DNA of 60,100 nucleotides, taken from the NCBI GenBank assembly GCA_000402655.1, contig AQSI01000003.1, positions 117,679 through 177,778 of the forward strand, given 5' to 3'. The stretch's first letter is position 1; each line of letters opens with the position of its first letter. The position numbers and the translations under genes are program-made. Source of the DNA: Fidelibacterota bacterium SCGC AAA298-D23 (GTDB lineage: Bacteria > Fidelibacterota > Marinisomatia > Marinisomatales > Marinisomataceae). The notes under the pieces are model-generated. The model was not told where the DNA came from and did not search any database. It worked only from the letters and a program-made list of their open reading frames with translations. This document shows, piece after piece, positions 1 to 8,819 of the stretch.

Positions 1-651
1 TGAATAAACAGCGCTAGGTGCTGGTTTCCAAAGGACCGTATTTCCGACAATAGCTGGAGAGATGGCTAGATTACCTCCAATGCTAAAGAAATTAAATGGA
101 GCAATAGCAAAAACAAAACCTTCCAGTGGTCTAAATTCCAATTCATTTTTCATTCCGTCAGGAGATATAGGAGTAAAAGAGTTTTGCATTGTATATGCAA
201 ATTCAATATTAAAGTTTAAAAAATCGATTAATTCACATGATGCATCAACTTCAGCTTGAAAAACACTTTTACCAATATCTAGCATTGCTGCAGCATTAAT
301 TTTATACCTATATGGACCTGCAATTAGGTCTGCAACTTTTTTAAAAATTTTTGCTCTTTCTTCTAAAGATGTATTTGACCATGTTTTCCACGCTTCTAAT
401 GAAGAATCAATAGCCATTTGAATTTCTTGAGGACCTGCTTCATGATAATGACCTAGAATATGTCCATGATCTTGAGGTTTTGTACATGGTTTCGTATTTC
501 CTGTTCTTATCTCTTTTCCATTAATGATAATAGGAATATCTTTTTGCCTGCTTGATTGTCTTTCAATTTCTTCTAAAAGTAATTTTCTATGTTCTGAACC
601 AGGCTCAAAATCTATAATTGGTTCGTTGATTGCTTTAAAATTTTTGTCCAT
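1..651 (-). CDS. pruA: L-glutamate gamma-semialdehyde (P5C) dehydrogenase, N-terminal part, runs off window
   Basis: This is the first 217 residues of an aldehyde-dehydrogenase-superfamily protein, cut by the window edge. The conserved block near the end (PLEGFVFAIAPFNF, then GGNLAISPAIVGN and VLWKP) closely matches my memory of the mitochondrial-type P5C dehydrogenases (ALDH4A1), which oxidise glutamate semialdehyde to glutamate with NAD in proline catabolism. The catalytic Cys and Glu lie outside the window. The ATG at 651 is preceded by AAAGGG, a plausible ribosome site. It lies 17 bases downstream of dusB on the same strand, so the two are probably cotranscribed. Family assignment is good; the exact substrate is inferred from the N-terminal half only. 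Confidence 0.8.
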   Translation of the reverse strand, partial: MDKNFKAINEPIIDFEPGSEHRKLLLEEIERQSSRQKDIPIIINGKEIRTGNTKPCTKPQDHGHILGHYHEAGPQEIQMAIDSSLEAWKTWSNTSLEERAKIFKKVADLIAGPYRYKINAAAMLDIGKSVFQAEVDASCELIDFLNFNIEFAYTMQNSFTPISPDGMKNELEFRPLEGFVFAIAPFNFFSIGGNLAISPAIVGNTVLWKPAPSAVYS

Positions 652-668
652 AATTTACCCTTTGTTTT

Positions 669-1649
669 TTAGTGCCCAATATTAGACAAAATATCTTTCA
701 TTTCAGAATAATTCTTTGCCAAAACGAATTTTTTTCGAAAAGAAGATGCACCTTTGAATCCTTTAAAGTACCAAGCAAAATGTTTTTTCATATTGTTGGC
801 ACCTACGATTTCTCCATGAATTTGTACAAGAAGCTCTAAATGTTTTTTACATATTTCTAATCTCTCCTCAATACTTATATCTTCAAAATCTTCATTGAGC
901 ATATATTTTCTTACTTCAGCAAAAAACCATGGATTTCCTAAAGCGGCTCTGCCAATCATGATGCCATCGCAGTTTGTATGGCTAAACATTTTATTTATAT
1001 CGTCAATATTCTTTACATCTCCATTACCTATGACAGGTATTCTTACATTTTCTTTTAATTCTTTTATTAAATCCCAATTTGCATTCCCTTTATACATTTG
1101 AACAGTTGTTCTAGGATGAAGAGTAATTGCTTTAACTCCTACTTTTTCCAGATTTATACCAGCTTGAGTACTTACAATATTTTCTGAATTCCAACCTGCT
1201 CTCATTTTCACTGTAACAGGTATTTTGTCTACCGCTTTAACCACAGCTTCTGTGATATCTTCCATTAAGCATAAATCTTTTAAAGCAGCGGATCCAGCAC
1301 CTTTTTTTGTCACTTTTGGTACGGGACATCCATAATTTATGTCAATTAAGTCTGGTTTAAATTTTTCATAGACTAATTTAGCAGCATTTTCCATTACTTT
1401 TGGTGTATCGCCAAAAATTTGAATACCTATTGGCCTTTCAAATTCTGAAAATTTGATCATATTCAATGTTTTTTCATTTTTCCTAATGATACCGTGAGCT
1501 GAAACAAATTCTGAGTATACTACTCCAGCTCCAAATTCTTTTGCGATCACTCTAAATGCATAGTCTGTAACACCTGCCATAGGTGCAAGAAAAAATGGGA
1601 AATCAAGTTTTAGGTTCCCAATTTGAATTTTTTTATTTATATCAAACAT
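669..1649 (-). CDS. dusB: tRNA-dihydrouridine synthase, DusB type
   Basis: This 326-residue FMN-dependent enzyme reduces specific uridines in the tRNA D-loop to dihydrouridine. The sequence shows the TIM-barrel flavin site APMAGVTD near residue 22, the catalytic cysteine in INYGCPVPK near residue 108, and a C-terminal phosphate-binding stretch GIMIGRAALGNPW. Length and motif order fit DusB/Dus family members. It diverges from rpmB across 78 bases and leads into the P5C dehydrogenase gene 17 bases downstream. The DusB subtype is chosen from overall similarity, and DusA/C cannot be fully excluded. Confidence 0.9.
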   Translation of the reverse strand: MFDINKKIQIGNLKLDFPFFLAPMAGVTDYAFRVIAKEFGAGVVYSEFVSAHGIIRKNEKTLNMIKFSEFERPIGIQIFGDTPKVMENAAKLVYEKFKPDLIDINYGCPVPKVTKKGAGSAALKDLCLMEDITEAVVKAVDKIPVTVKMRAGWNSENIVSTQAGINLEKVGVKAITLHPRTTVQMYKGNANWDLIKELKENVRIPVIGNGDVKNIDDINKMFSHTNCDGIMIGRAALGNPWFFAEVRKYMLNEDFEDISIEERLEICKKHLELLVQIHGEIVGANNMKKHFAWYFKGFKGASSFRKKFVLAKNYSEMKDILSNIGH

Positions 1650-1727
1650 ATAGTTTTTGTTTGTTCACTACGATTATTGGTTTAAATTTCCCTGTTTGAT
1701 TTGAACTTAAACATAAAAGGTTAAAAT

Positions 1728-1964
1728 ATGTCAAGAGTTTGTGAGGTAACAGGTAAAAAAGTAATGTATGGCAATAATGTAAGTCATGCTAATAATAAGA
1801 CTAGAAGAAGATTTGATATAAATCTTCAGAAAAAGTCTTTTTGGGTGGAAACACTTAATAAGAAAGTTACGCTCAAAGTATCTGCTAAGGGTTTAAAAAT
1901 TATTGATAAGAAAGGTATTGATTCAGTAATTAAAGATTTAATGGCAGAAGGTAGAAAATTTTAA
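1728..1964 (+). CDS. rpmB: 50S ribosomal protein L28
   Basis: A 78-residue basic protein of normal L28 length. It begins MSRVCEVTGKKVMYGNN and contains the NKTRRRFDIN segment typical of L28, which binds 23S rRNA in the large subunit. A ribosome site AAAAGG lies 7 bases before the ATG. The gene stands alone on this strand, divergent from dusB. Its stop codon overlaps the stop of gatB coming from the other side by 4 bases, so the two transcripts must read through each other or end inside coding sequence. Confidence 0.96.
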   Translation: MSRVCEVTGKKVMYGNNVSHANNKTRRRFDINLQKKSFWVETLNKKVTLKVSAKGLKIIDKKGIDSVIKDLMAEGRKF

Positions 1965-3406
1965 TCTTTTAATTTTTTAATTAATTCAGCAATAACCACT
2001 TCGTGACTTACTTTTCCCTTCGTTTCTTTATTAACTTGACCTATAAAAAAACCGATTAATTTTTCTTCACCCTTCTTGTATCTCAATACTTCATTTTGAC
2101 AGTTAGAAAGTACATTATCAATAATATCTGTTATATTTATATCAGAAGAATCGAAATCACCGCTTTTTAAAATTTCACTAATATTTTTGCCTGTTTCAAA
2201 TAACGCTCTCAAAACCTCTTTACCTGAATTTTGGGTAATTTTATTTTGTTTTATTTCATCAATTAATATTTTTAAATCTTTTGCTTTAACTTTAGATGAA
2301 TTAAATGTTGTATTAGTCTCATTAAAAAGCCTAAACAGTTCCGTTGAAACCCAAGTGCTAGCTTTTTTGGGTGAAACATCTAAACTAACAACTTCTTCAA
2401 AGTATTTTGCAATATCTTTTGAAGATGAAAGAATCATACACTCATTTAAAGATAGATTATATTCGTTCATCCATTTTTTTTCATAATCAAAAGGAAGCAA
2501 AGGGACTGATGATTTAATTTCTTCAATAAATGACTTTTCTAAACTTACTGGCGGTAAATCTGGATCTGGAAAGTATCTATAATCGTCAGCATTTTCTTTT
2601 ATTCTCATTATCTCTGCAACGTTTTTATCATTATTCCAAGTTAAAGTAGCCTGTTGAACTTCTTTTCCATCATTCAAAATCTTGTTTTGACGAATGATTT
2701 CAGATTCAATTGCCTTTTGAACGTTTCTAAAAGAGTTTATATTTTTGATTTCTGTTTTTACTCCAAATTTCCCACTACCTTTTTTAGACAAAGAGATATT
2801 AGCATCACATCTGAGTTTTCCTTTTTCCATTTCTGCATTTGAAATATTTATATAATTAACTATTTGTTTAATACGCTGCATAAAAATCTTGGCTTGTTCA
2901 GGATGAACTATCACAGGTTCTGTTACAATCTCAATTAATGCTGCTCCGCTTCTATTGTAATCTACATTACTTTTTTTGCTGTCATTATTATGAAAAGATT
3001 TTCCAGCATCTTCCTCCAAATGTGCTCTTGTTAAATCAATTTTAAACTCTTTCTCATTCCACCAAATGGGAACTGAACCTCCTGAAATAATTGGTTGATC
3101 AAACTGGGATATTTGGTAGCCTTTAGGTAAGTCAGGATAAAAGTAATGTTTTCTAGCAAATGTAAAGTTTTTACTTATTTTTCCGTTAACCGCTTTTCCA
3201 AACATTATCGCTGACTTTATTGCTGATTGATTTACATTTGGAAGAGCACCCGGAAGTCCCAATGAGGTTGGGCAAGTTAAGCTATTTGGTGAATTATCAT
3301 ATTCATATTGGCAATTACTAAATATTTTGGAATTACAGTCTAATTGGACATGTATTTCTAGACCAATAATAAAATCCCAATTTTTATTTATATCATTTAT
3401 GTTCAA
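1961..3406 (-). CDS. gatB: Aspartyl/glutamyl-tRNA(Asn/Gln) amidotransferase subunit B
   Basis: GatB is the kinase/transamidase subunit of the GatCAB complex that converts misacylated Glu-tRNA(Gln) or Asp-tRNA(Asn) to the correct amide. The 481 residues show the N-terminal IGLEIHVQL motif, FYPDLPKGYQISQFD, and RSGAALIEIVTEP, all GatB hallmarks, followed by a helical C-terminal tRNA-binding YqeY-like tail. The start is a TTG whose last two bases belong to the TGA stop of aconitase (TTGA overlap), so translation is probably coupled. gatA and gatC are not in the window. Confidence 0.95.
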   Translation of the reverse strand: MNINDINKNWDFIIGLEIHVQLDCNSKIFSNCQYEYDNSPNSLTCPTSLGLPGALPNVNQSAIKSAIMFGKAVNGKISKNFTFARKHYFYPDLPKGYQISQFDQPIISGGSVPIWWNEKEFKIDLTRAHLEEDAGKSFHNNDSKKSNVDYNRSGAALIEIVTEPVIVHPEQAKIFMQRIKQIVNYINISNAEMEKGKLRCDANISLSKKGSGKFGVKTEIKNINSFRNVQKAIESEIIRQNKILNDGKEVQQATLTWNNDKNVAEIMRIKENADDYRYFPDPDLPPVSLEKSFIEEIKSSVPLLPFDYEKKWMNEYNLSLNECMILSSSKDIAKYFEEVVSLDVSPKKASTWVSTELFRLFNETNTTFNSSKVKAKDLKILIDEIKQNKITQNSGKEVLRALFETGKNISEILKSGDFDSSDINITDIIDNVLSNCQNEVLRYKKGEEKLIGFFIGQVNKETKGKVSHEVVIAELIKKLKD

Positions 3407-5661
3407 TGTGATTTTTTTGCAATTAAATTAAGAGCTGAACCTGCTTTAAACCATTCTATTTGATTCTTTGAAAAGGTATGAAGTGTTTCAATAATTTCAG
3501 ACGAACCATCTGGTTTATTCAAGCTCAATTTAAGATTAGTTTTATAATCAAAATCTTTAAGATTTATTGTAGATATTGTATCGTTAGCTTCAATTTTTTC
3601 ATAATCACTTTTATCTTTAAAGATTAATGGCAAAATACCCTGCTTCTTTAAGTTGGTTTGAGCAATTCTTGCAAAGCTTTTCGCAATGATAATCTTACAA
3701 CCCATAAATCTAGGTTCCATTGCTGCATGCTCTCTACTGGAACCCTCTCCGTAATTTTCATCTGCTACAGCAATCCAATCAATATTATTTTCTTTGTAAG
3801 TTTTCGCAACTTCATAAATATTATCGGTCTTATCATTAATTAAATTTATTGCTTCACCATTTGTTTTTGTAAAAGCATTAAGGGCTCCAGAATACATATT
3901 TTGGGAAATATTTTCAAGATGACCTCTATATTTTAACCAAGGGCCAGCAGGGGATACATGATCAGTTGTACATTTTCCTTCTGCTTTCAAAAGAATTTTT
4001 AAATTATTCATCTCTTTCTTATTCCATTCAGCAAATGGTTTTAACACCTGTAATCGATCACTGTCTTCTTTAATAACAATCTCAGTATCTGGACTAAGTT
4101 CAGCTTTTAAAAAGTCATCACTTCCAATTTTTTCAAATCCCATTTCGGGTAACTCAGAGCCTATAGGCGATTCAAAACTAAAACTACTTCCATCATTAAG
4201 AGTTAATTTATCTTTTGAAGGATTAAAACTTAATTTACCTGAAATTGCTAGTGCAGTTACAATCTCTGGGCTGGCTACAAATGATTCTGTCGCCGCATTT
4301 CCATCATTTCTCTTTGCAAAATTTCTATTAAAGGAGGTAATTATAGTATTTTTTTCTCCATCACTAATATCAGATCTTTTCCATTGACCAATACATGGTC
4401 CGCAAGCATTTGCTAAAACTTTTCCACCGAGTTCTTCAAAGATTTTGGTATATCCATCTCGTTCCATTGTAGCTTTAATTTGATTGGATCCAGGAGTAAT
4501 ATAAAACTCTGATTTTGCCTTGAGTCCTGCATCAAGAGCTTGTTTAGCTACATGAGCAGCTTTTTCGATATCTTCGTAGGAAGAATTAGTACAACTTCCA
4601 ATCAATCCAACTTTTAAATTATCATCATAATTATTATCTTTAACCGCGTCTGGCATATCTGAGATTTCTCTTGATAAATCAGGACTATAAGGCCCAACAA
4701 TATGTGGTTCTAATTCAGATAAATTAATTTCTATAACTTCGTCATAATATTTTTCGGGGTTTTCATGAACATCATGATCTGCTTTAAGATGATTTTTAAT
4801 TTCATCTGCTAAATCAGCAATGTCTTTTCTGTTGGTTGCCTCTAAGTATTCATACATTTTTTTATCATAAGGAAAAATAGATGTCGTAGCTCCAACTTCA
4901 GCTCCCATATTTGTTATAGTTGCCTTTCCGGTGCAACTAATTGTCTCAGTCCCTTCACCAAAATATTCAATTATTTTTCCAGTTCCGCCTTTTACTGTAA
5001 GGATACCAGCAAGTTTGAGAATAATATCTTTTGGAGATGCCCAATCACTTAAATGACCAGTAAGTTTGACTCCAATAATACCTGGCCAGTTGACTTCCCA
5101 AGGAGAATTTGTCATCACATCAACAGCATCAGCTCCTCCAACCCCAATCGCAACCATTCCTAATCCACCAGCATTTGGGGTGTGAGAATCAGTTCCAATC
5201 ATCATAGTTCCAGGTACAGCATAATTTTCTAAAATAGTTTGATGAATAATTCCTGCACCAGGCTTCCAAAAACCTATCCCATATTTCGCACAAACCGATT
5301 TTAGAAAGTCATAAACTTCTTTGTTTGTTAACAGAGCATTATCAAGATCATCTTCAGCTCCTTTGATAGCAGTGATTAAGTGATCGCAATGAACAGTTGT
5401 TGGAACTGCTGTAGTTTGCATTCCTGCATTAATAAACTGTAATAATGCCATTTGAGCAGTAGCATCTTGCATTGCCACGCGATCTGGGCTAAGGGTACAA
5501 AATGTTTTAGTTCTTTCTGGCATAGATTGTAAGTCTTCAGAAAGATGTGAAAAAAGTATTTTTTCTGTGTATGTTAAAGGTCTATTGAAAAAGCTTTTTG
5601 CATCAACAATTTTTGAAAGATAATTGCTATAAATTCGTCTTATTAAATCTGTATGATTCAT
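3403..5661 (-). CDS. acnA: Aconitate hydratase, mitochondrial-type
   Basis: This 752-residue enzyme isomerises citrate to isocitrate in the TCA cycle using a [4Fe-4S] cluster. Cluster ligands are visible as GSCTNSS (Cys near residue 355) and ACGPCIG (Cys near 418 and 421). The C-terminal swivel domain shows DENYGEGSSREHAAMEPR. Length and sequence resemble the roughly 750-780-residue mitochondrial aconitases more than the roughly 900-residue AcnA or AcnB. It diverges from maf by 45 bases and overlaps gatB by 4 bases. The symbol is used loosely; the reaction is well supported. Confidence 0.94.
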   Translation of the reverse strand: MNHTDLIRRIYSNYLSKIVDAKSFFNRPLTYTEKILFSHLSEDLQSMPERTKTFCTLSPDRVAMQDATAQMALLQFINAGMQTTAVPTTVHCDHLITAIKGAEDDLDNALLTNKEVYDFLKSVCAKYGIGFWKPGAGIIHQTILENYAVPGTMMIGTDSHTPNAGGLGMVAIGVGGADAVDVMTNSPWEVNWPGIIGVKLTGHLSDWASPKDIILKLAGILTVKGGTGKIIEYFGEGTETISCTGKATITNMGAEVGATTSIFPYDKKMYEYLEATNRKDIADLADEIKNHLKADHDVHENPEKYYDEVIEINLSELEPHIVGPYSPDLSREISDMPDAVKDNNYDDNLKVGLIGSCTNSSYEDIEKAAHVAKQALDAGLKAKSEFYITPGSNQIKATMERDGYTKIFEELGGKVLANACGPCIGQWKRSDISDGEKNTIITSFNRNFAKRNDGNAATESFVASPEIVTALAISGKLSFNPSKDKLTLNDGSSFSFESPIGSELPEMGFEKIGSDDFLKAELSPDTEIVIKEDSDRLQVLKPFAEWNKKEMNNLKILLKAEGKCTTDHVSPAGPWLKYRGHLENISQNMYSGALNAFTKTNGEAINLINDKTDNIYEVAKTYKENNIDWIAVADENYGEGSSREHAAMEPRFMGCKIIIAKSFARIAQTNLKKQGILPLIFKDKSDYEKIEANDTISTINLKDFDYKTNLKLSLNKPDGSSEIIETLHTFSKNQIEWFKAGSALNLIAKKSH

Positions 5662-5706
5662 ATTTACTCTTTATTGTTATAAATTTAGTCAAAAAAAAAT
5701 GATTTT

Positions 5707-6273
5707 ATGGATATAATATTAGCATCTAGTTCTCCAAGACGAAAGAAAATTCTACAAAAGTTAGGATACAATTTTATAATTAAAGTTCCAAATATAAATG
5801 AGGATAACACTAGTAAGTTAAACCCTATTGATTATGTAATAGATGTTTCGATGAGAAAAGGATTAAAAGTTCATCAACAGTATCAAAATGATTATGTTAT
5901 TTCAGGAGACACAATAGTAGAGTTTCAAAATAAAATTATCGGTAAACCTTCTTCAAATCAGGATGCTTTTGAGGTTTTATCTTTATTGTCAGGTAGGTCA
6001 CATTATGTTATCAGTGCTTTATCTTTAACTTATAATGACAACCAAATCACTATTTTTGATAGTACAAAAGTTTGTTTTAAAACATTAAAAAAAGATGAAA
6101 TTGAAAACTATATAAATAATTTTAATGTGTTGGATAAAGCAGGTTCATATAATATTGAAGATGCTGAGAAATATTTTATTAAAAATATTGACGGATGTTA
6201 CAATAATATTGTAGGTTTTCCGGAACAAAAATTTTTAAAAAGTGAAATGAAACGAATCCTTGACGAAAAATGA
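5707..6273 (+). CDS. maf: Maf/YhdE-family nucleotide pyrophosphatase
   Basis: A 188-residue Maf-family nucleoside triphosphate pyrophosphatase. Members hydrolyse dTTP/UTP or modified nucleotides, and Maf has been linked to septum arrest. The N-terminal signature ILASSSPRRKKIL, the SGDTIVEF acidic motif near residue 68 and the IIGKPSS loop are all present. The normal family length is about 190-200. Its stop overlaps the next start as ATGA. Placement just before the dcw cluster fits the frequent association of maf with cell-shape genes, but substrate preference cannot be read from the sequence. Confidence 0.92.
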   Translation: MDIILASSSPRRKKILQKLGYNFIIKVPNINEDNTSKLNPIDYVIDVSMRKGLKVHQQYQNDYVISGDTIVEFQNKIIGKPSSNQDAFEVLSLLSGRSHYVISALSLTYNDNQITIFDSTKVCFKTLKKDEIENYINNFNVLDKAGSYNIEDAEKYFIKNIDGCYNNIVGFPEQKFLKSEMKRILDEK

Positions 6274-7073
6274 TTTTTTACAATAAATACAAAAAATTCA
6301 GAATCGAAAATAACATCGATTTAAAAGATGTATCAAGAAGAACTAAAATAGATTTAAAATATTTACATTCGATTGAAAGAGGCAAATTTGCAGAAATTCC
6401 TCCTGTATATGTAAAATTATTTTTTAAAGCATATATTAATGAAATCGGAGTAGACATTAACGAGGCATTATTTGAGCTTGATAGTTTTTTGAACCAGAAG
6501 CCTAAAATCGGACAAAAAAAAATATCTAATGATAGCAGTAAAGAAGAATCTAATTTTTTTAAAAAAATAAAAGGTGAAAATTTATTTAACTCAGCAGTTT
6601 TCATTGGTATATCACTTTTTTTAATTTATTTAAGCATTTCAGTTAATTCAAATAGTCAAATATCTCAAAAAGATCTTGAAAACGAACTTAGAATAACAAA
6701 ATCTGATTTAATTGAATATTATTCATTGAGAAGTGAAGAAGTTTTATCCATTGATAACATTTCAAATACTTTAACAATAAGATTTAAATCAAATATTGAA
6801 AATTATATATTTTTTTATGATAATTTTTCTGGAAAGGAATTTTTCATCTTTGAGGATACGCTTAGCAGCCAATCAAATACATTTACTGAACAATGGGGTG
6901 GAGAAGAAAAATCTTTACTTATTGCAAATACTGTTGATTATGAATTGATTTTATTCTCTGAAAATTCATATCAAGATTTTTCAAAAAATATAATAAATGA
7001 TTTTCCAGTTGAAGTAATTTTAAGTTCTAATCCTTACTCAATTACTATAAAAAAATATCTTCCAAAAAATTAA
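6270..7073 (+). CDS. RodZ-like transmembrane helix-turn-helix protein
   Basis: A 267-residue protein with a predicted cytoplasmic helix-turn-helix domain (about residues 1-70, including the KDVSRRTKIDLKYLHSIERG turn), one membrane helix (about 110-127) and an exported C-terminal beta-rich domain (about 145-265). This is the architecture of RodZ, which links MreB to the elongation machinery. The sequence is divergent, so I recognise it mostly by domain order. It is coupled to maf by an ATGA overlap and ends about 100 bases before mraZ, in front of a good promoter. Alternative: a generic HTH_25/DUF4115 membrane protein not acting with MreB. Confidence 0.78.
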   Translation: MIFYNKYKKFRIENNIDLKDVSRRTKIDLKYLHSIERGKFAEIPPVYVKLFFKAYINEIGVDINEALFELDSFLNQKPKIGQKKISNDSSKEESNFFKKIKGENLFNSAVFIGISLFLIYLSISVNSNSQISQKDLENELRITKSDLIEYYSLRSEEVLSIDNISNTLTIRFKSNIENYIFFYDNFSGKEFFIFEDTLSSQSNTFTEQWGGEEKSLLIANTVDYELILFSENSYQDFSKNIINDFPVEVILSSNPYSITIKKYLPKN

Positions 7074-7105
7074 TTTATCTTTTTTACCAAAAGATAACAT
7101 TTTTA

Positions 7106-7135
7106 TTGACATAAACTCCCTCAATATTGTAAGAT
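7106..7135 (+). promoter_or_regulatory. Sigma-70-type promoter of the dcw cluster
   Basis: TTGACA (7106-7111) is followed after 18 bases by TAAGAT (7130-7135). The -35 is a perfect consensus match in an otherwise AT-rich gap. It lies 38 bases before the mraZ start and is the clearest promoter in the window, so it probably drives mraZ through ftsA. Confidence 0.65.
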
Positions 7136-7137
7136 AA

Positions 7138-7152
7138 GTGGTTAATAGTGGG
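7138..7152 (+). promoter_or_regulatory. Candidate MraZ operator (GTGG direct repeats)
   Basis: Two direct repeats, GTGGT (7138) and GTGGG (7148), have a 10-base period just after the -10 box. Known MraZ binding sites are TGGG-type direct repeats spaced by one helical turn upstream of mraZ, so this looks like an autoregulatory operator overlapping the transcription start. The match is by pattern only, and the first repeat has T in place of the last G. Confidence 0.5.
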
Positions 7153-7172
7153 TTAAATTCCCTTATTTTGAT

Positions 7173-7631
7173 ATGAGTAGCCAATATACATTTACAGGAC
7201 AGTTTACATTTTCTATTGATTCAAAAAATCGAATTAATATTCCTGCACCCTTAAGAAAACAATTTTCTAAAAAAGACAAAAAAACATTTGTTGTCACCAG
7301 AGGAATAGATCAATGTGCATGGATATATCCAATTAGTGAATGGAATTTTATTCAAAATGAATTAACTCAACTTTCTTCTTTATCAAAAACAAATAGGATA
7401 TTTTTAAGAAATCATTTAAGACACGCAAATATTTTAAAGTTTGATTCTCAAGGAAGATTTGTTCTTCCTCAAAGTTTAATTAATTATTCATCTATAGATA
7501 AAGATGTAACAATTATTGGCGTTTTAAATAAAATTGAAATTTGGAATCCTAATTTACTTCGAAAAGTAGATCAGTCTGATGAAATTGACGATCAGTCGTA
7601 CGAAGAGCTATCAGAAAGAGTAAATATCTGA
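7173..7631 (+). CDS. mraZ: Transcriptional regulator MraZ
   Basis: MraZ is an AbrB-fold DNA-binding protein that typically autoregulates the first genes of the dcw cluster. The 152 residues show two copies of the signature: DSKNRINIPAPLR near residue 16 and DSQGRFVLPQSL near residue 90. Both have the acidic-x-x-x-Arg...Pro pattern, although the first has Asn where Gly is usual. It is the first gene after the promoter and GTGG repeats, and its stop overlaps the rsmH start (TGATGG). Confidence 0.94.
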   Translation: MSSQYTFTGQFTFSIDSKNRINIPAPLRKQFSKKDKKTFVVTRGIDQCAWIYPISEWNFIQNELTQLSSLSKTNRIFLRNHLRHANILKFDSQGRFVLPQSLINYSSIDKDVTIIGVLNKIEIWNPNLLRKVDQSDEIDDQSYEELSERVNI

Positions 7632-8521
7632 TGGTCTCTTTTTCATCAACTCATAACAGACATATTCCTGTAATGTTGATGGAAACAATAGATAACTTAA
7701 AAATAAAAGATAATGGAATTTATATTGATGGAACACTAGGACTTGGAGGTCATTCTGAGGCCATTCTTCAAAAAATTGATAAGGGTTTACTAATTGGAAT
7801 TGATAGAGACAAAGATTCAATCTCATTTGCCAAAAAAAGATTATTACCAAACGAAAATTTTAAATTTTTTAATGATAGTTACAAAAATTTAAAAAGTATT
7901 TTAAAAGAACTTAAATTAGAATCGGTCGATGGTATTCTCCTTGATTTAGGTCTTTCTTCATTCCAGCTAGAAGATAATAAAAGAGGATTTTCGCATAAAT
8001 TTCAATCTTCGTTAGATATGCGTTTTGATAAAAATTCTACTAATAATACTGCTGAAAAAATTGTTCATCAAAATGACCTCAAAGAATTGACAAAAATTTT
8101 TAAAGAGTATGGTGAAGAAAGACATGCATATAAAATTGCAAAAAAAATTAAAGATTTGAATGATAAAGTTGATGTATTAGCTATCACATCTGTTGTTGAC
8201 CAAGTTACACCTTTCAAATATAGGCTTAAAACATATTCTAGAATATTTCAAGCTTTAAGGATAGCTACTAATGATGAATTAAATCACTTAAAATTTTTTT
8301 TAGATAATTTTATAGATCTTCTTAGTCCTCAAGGACGAATTGTTGTAATAAGCTATCATTCAATTGAGGATAGAATCGTAAAACATAAATTCAAAGATTT
8401 GAAGCATAAAAAAAAGATTAATTTAATTTACAAAAAACCTCTAATTCCTTCTGAAGAGGAAGTTGGTTTAAACAAAAGAGCAAGAAGTGCAAAAATGAGA
8501 GTGGGAGAAAAAATTGGCTAA
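7631..8521 (+). CDS. rsmH: 16S rRNA m4C1402 methyltransferase RsmH (MraW)
   Basis: This 296-residue SAM-dependent enzyme N4-methylates C1402 in the ribosomal P site. SAM-binding motif DGTLGLGGHSEAIL lies near residue 34, GILLDLGLSS near residue 98, and the conserved end ARSAKMRVGEKI is present. Full family length. It occupies its canonical position after mraZ, sharing one base with it, and overlaps ftsL by 8 bases. Confidence 0.96.
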   Translation: MVSFSSTHNRHIPVMLMETIDNLKIKDNGIYIDGTLGLGGHSEAILQKIDKGLLIGIDRDKDSISFAKKRLLPNENFKFFNDSYKNLKSILKELKLESVDGILLDLGLSSFQLEDNKRGFSHKFQSSLDMRFDKNSTNNTAEKIVHQNDLKELTKIFKEYGEERHAYKIAKKIKDLNDKVDVLAITSVVDQVTPFKYRLKTYSRIFQALRIATNDELNHLKFFLDNFIDLLSPQGRIVVISYHSIEDRIVKHKFKDLKHKKKINLIYKKPLIPSEEEVGLNKRARSAKMRVGEKIG

Positions 8522-8819
8522 GAAAAAAAGATTAAATAAAGCAGAAAAACAAAAAAGAGAAAACATGAAATGGGTTTACATGTTTGTTGTTTTAGTAATA
8601 ACACTCACAGTCTATTTTGCAGCATTTGTTGAGGCAGACAAAACTCAAGCTAGCATTGATTTTAATAAGAAAACATTAACAAAACTTAATGAAGATTTAA
8701 CGCTCAAAAAAAATTCAATTGAAAGAATGAAAAGAGCAGATGTTATTTCAAAGAAAGCAAAAGAAATTGGATTAGTTCCAAGTAATCCTGAAACAATAAT
8801 TATAAATATTAATGACTAA
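8514..8819 (+). CDS. ftsL: Cell division protein FtsL (short bitopic protein)
   Basis: A 101-residue protein with a basic cytoplasmic N-terminus, one membrane helix (about residues 19-40) and a periplasmic coiled-coil-like segment. This is the FtsL architecture of the FtsQLB complex that activates FtsW-FtsI. Sequence conservation of FtsL is low, so the call rests on topology, length and position between rsmH and ftsI. The start is a TTG inside the end of rsmH; no in-frame ATG precedes the basic region. Confidence 0.8.
   Translation: MAKKKRLNKAEKQKRENMKWVYMFVVLVITLTVYFAAFVEADKTQASIDFNKKTLTKLNEDLTLKKNSIERMKRADVISKKAKEIGLVPSNPETIIININD

Noticed and set aside
62..259. Plus-strand open frame at the window start
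   Set aside because: It is antisense to clearly recognisable P5C dehydrogenase coding sequence.
1650..1727. Divergent promoters between dusB and rpmB
   Set aside because: The gap is AT-rich and several weak -10-like hexamers occur, but none is paired with a convincing -35.
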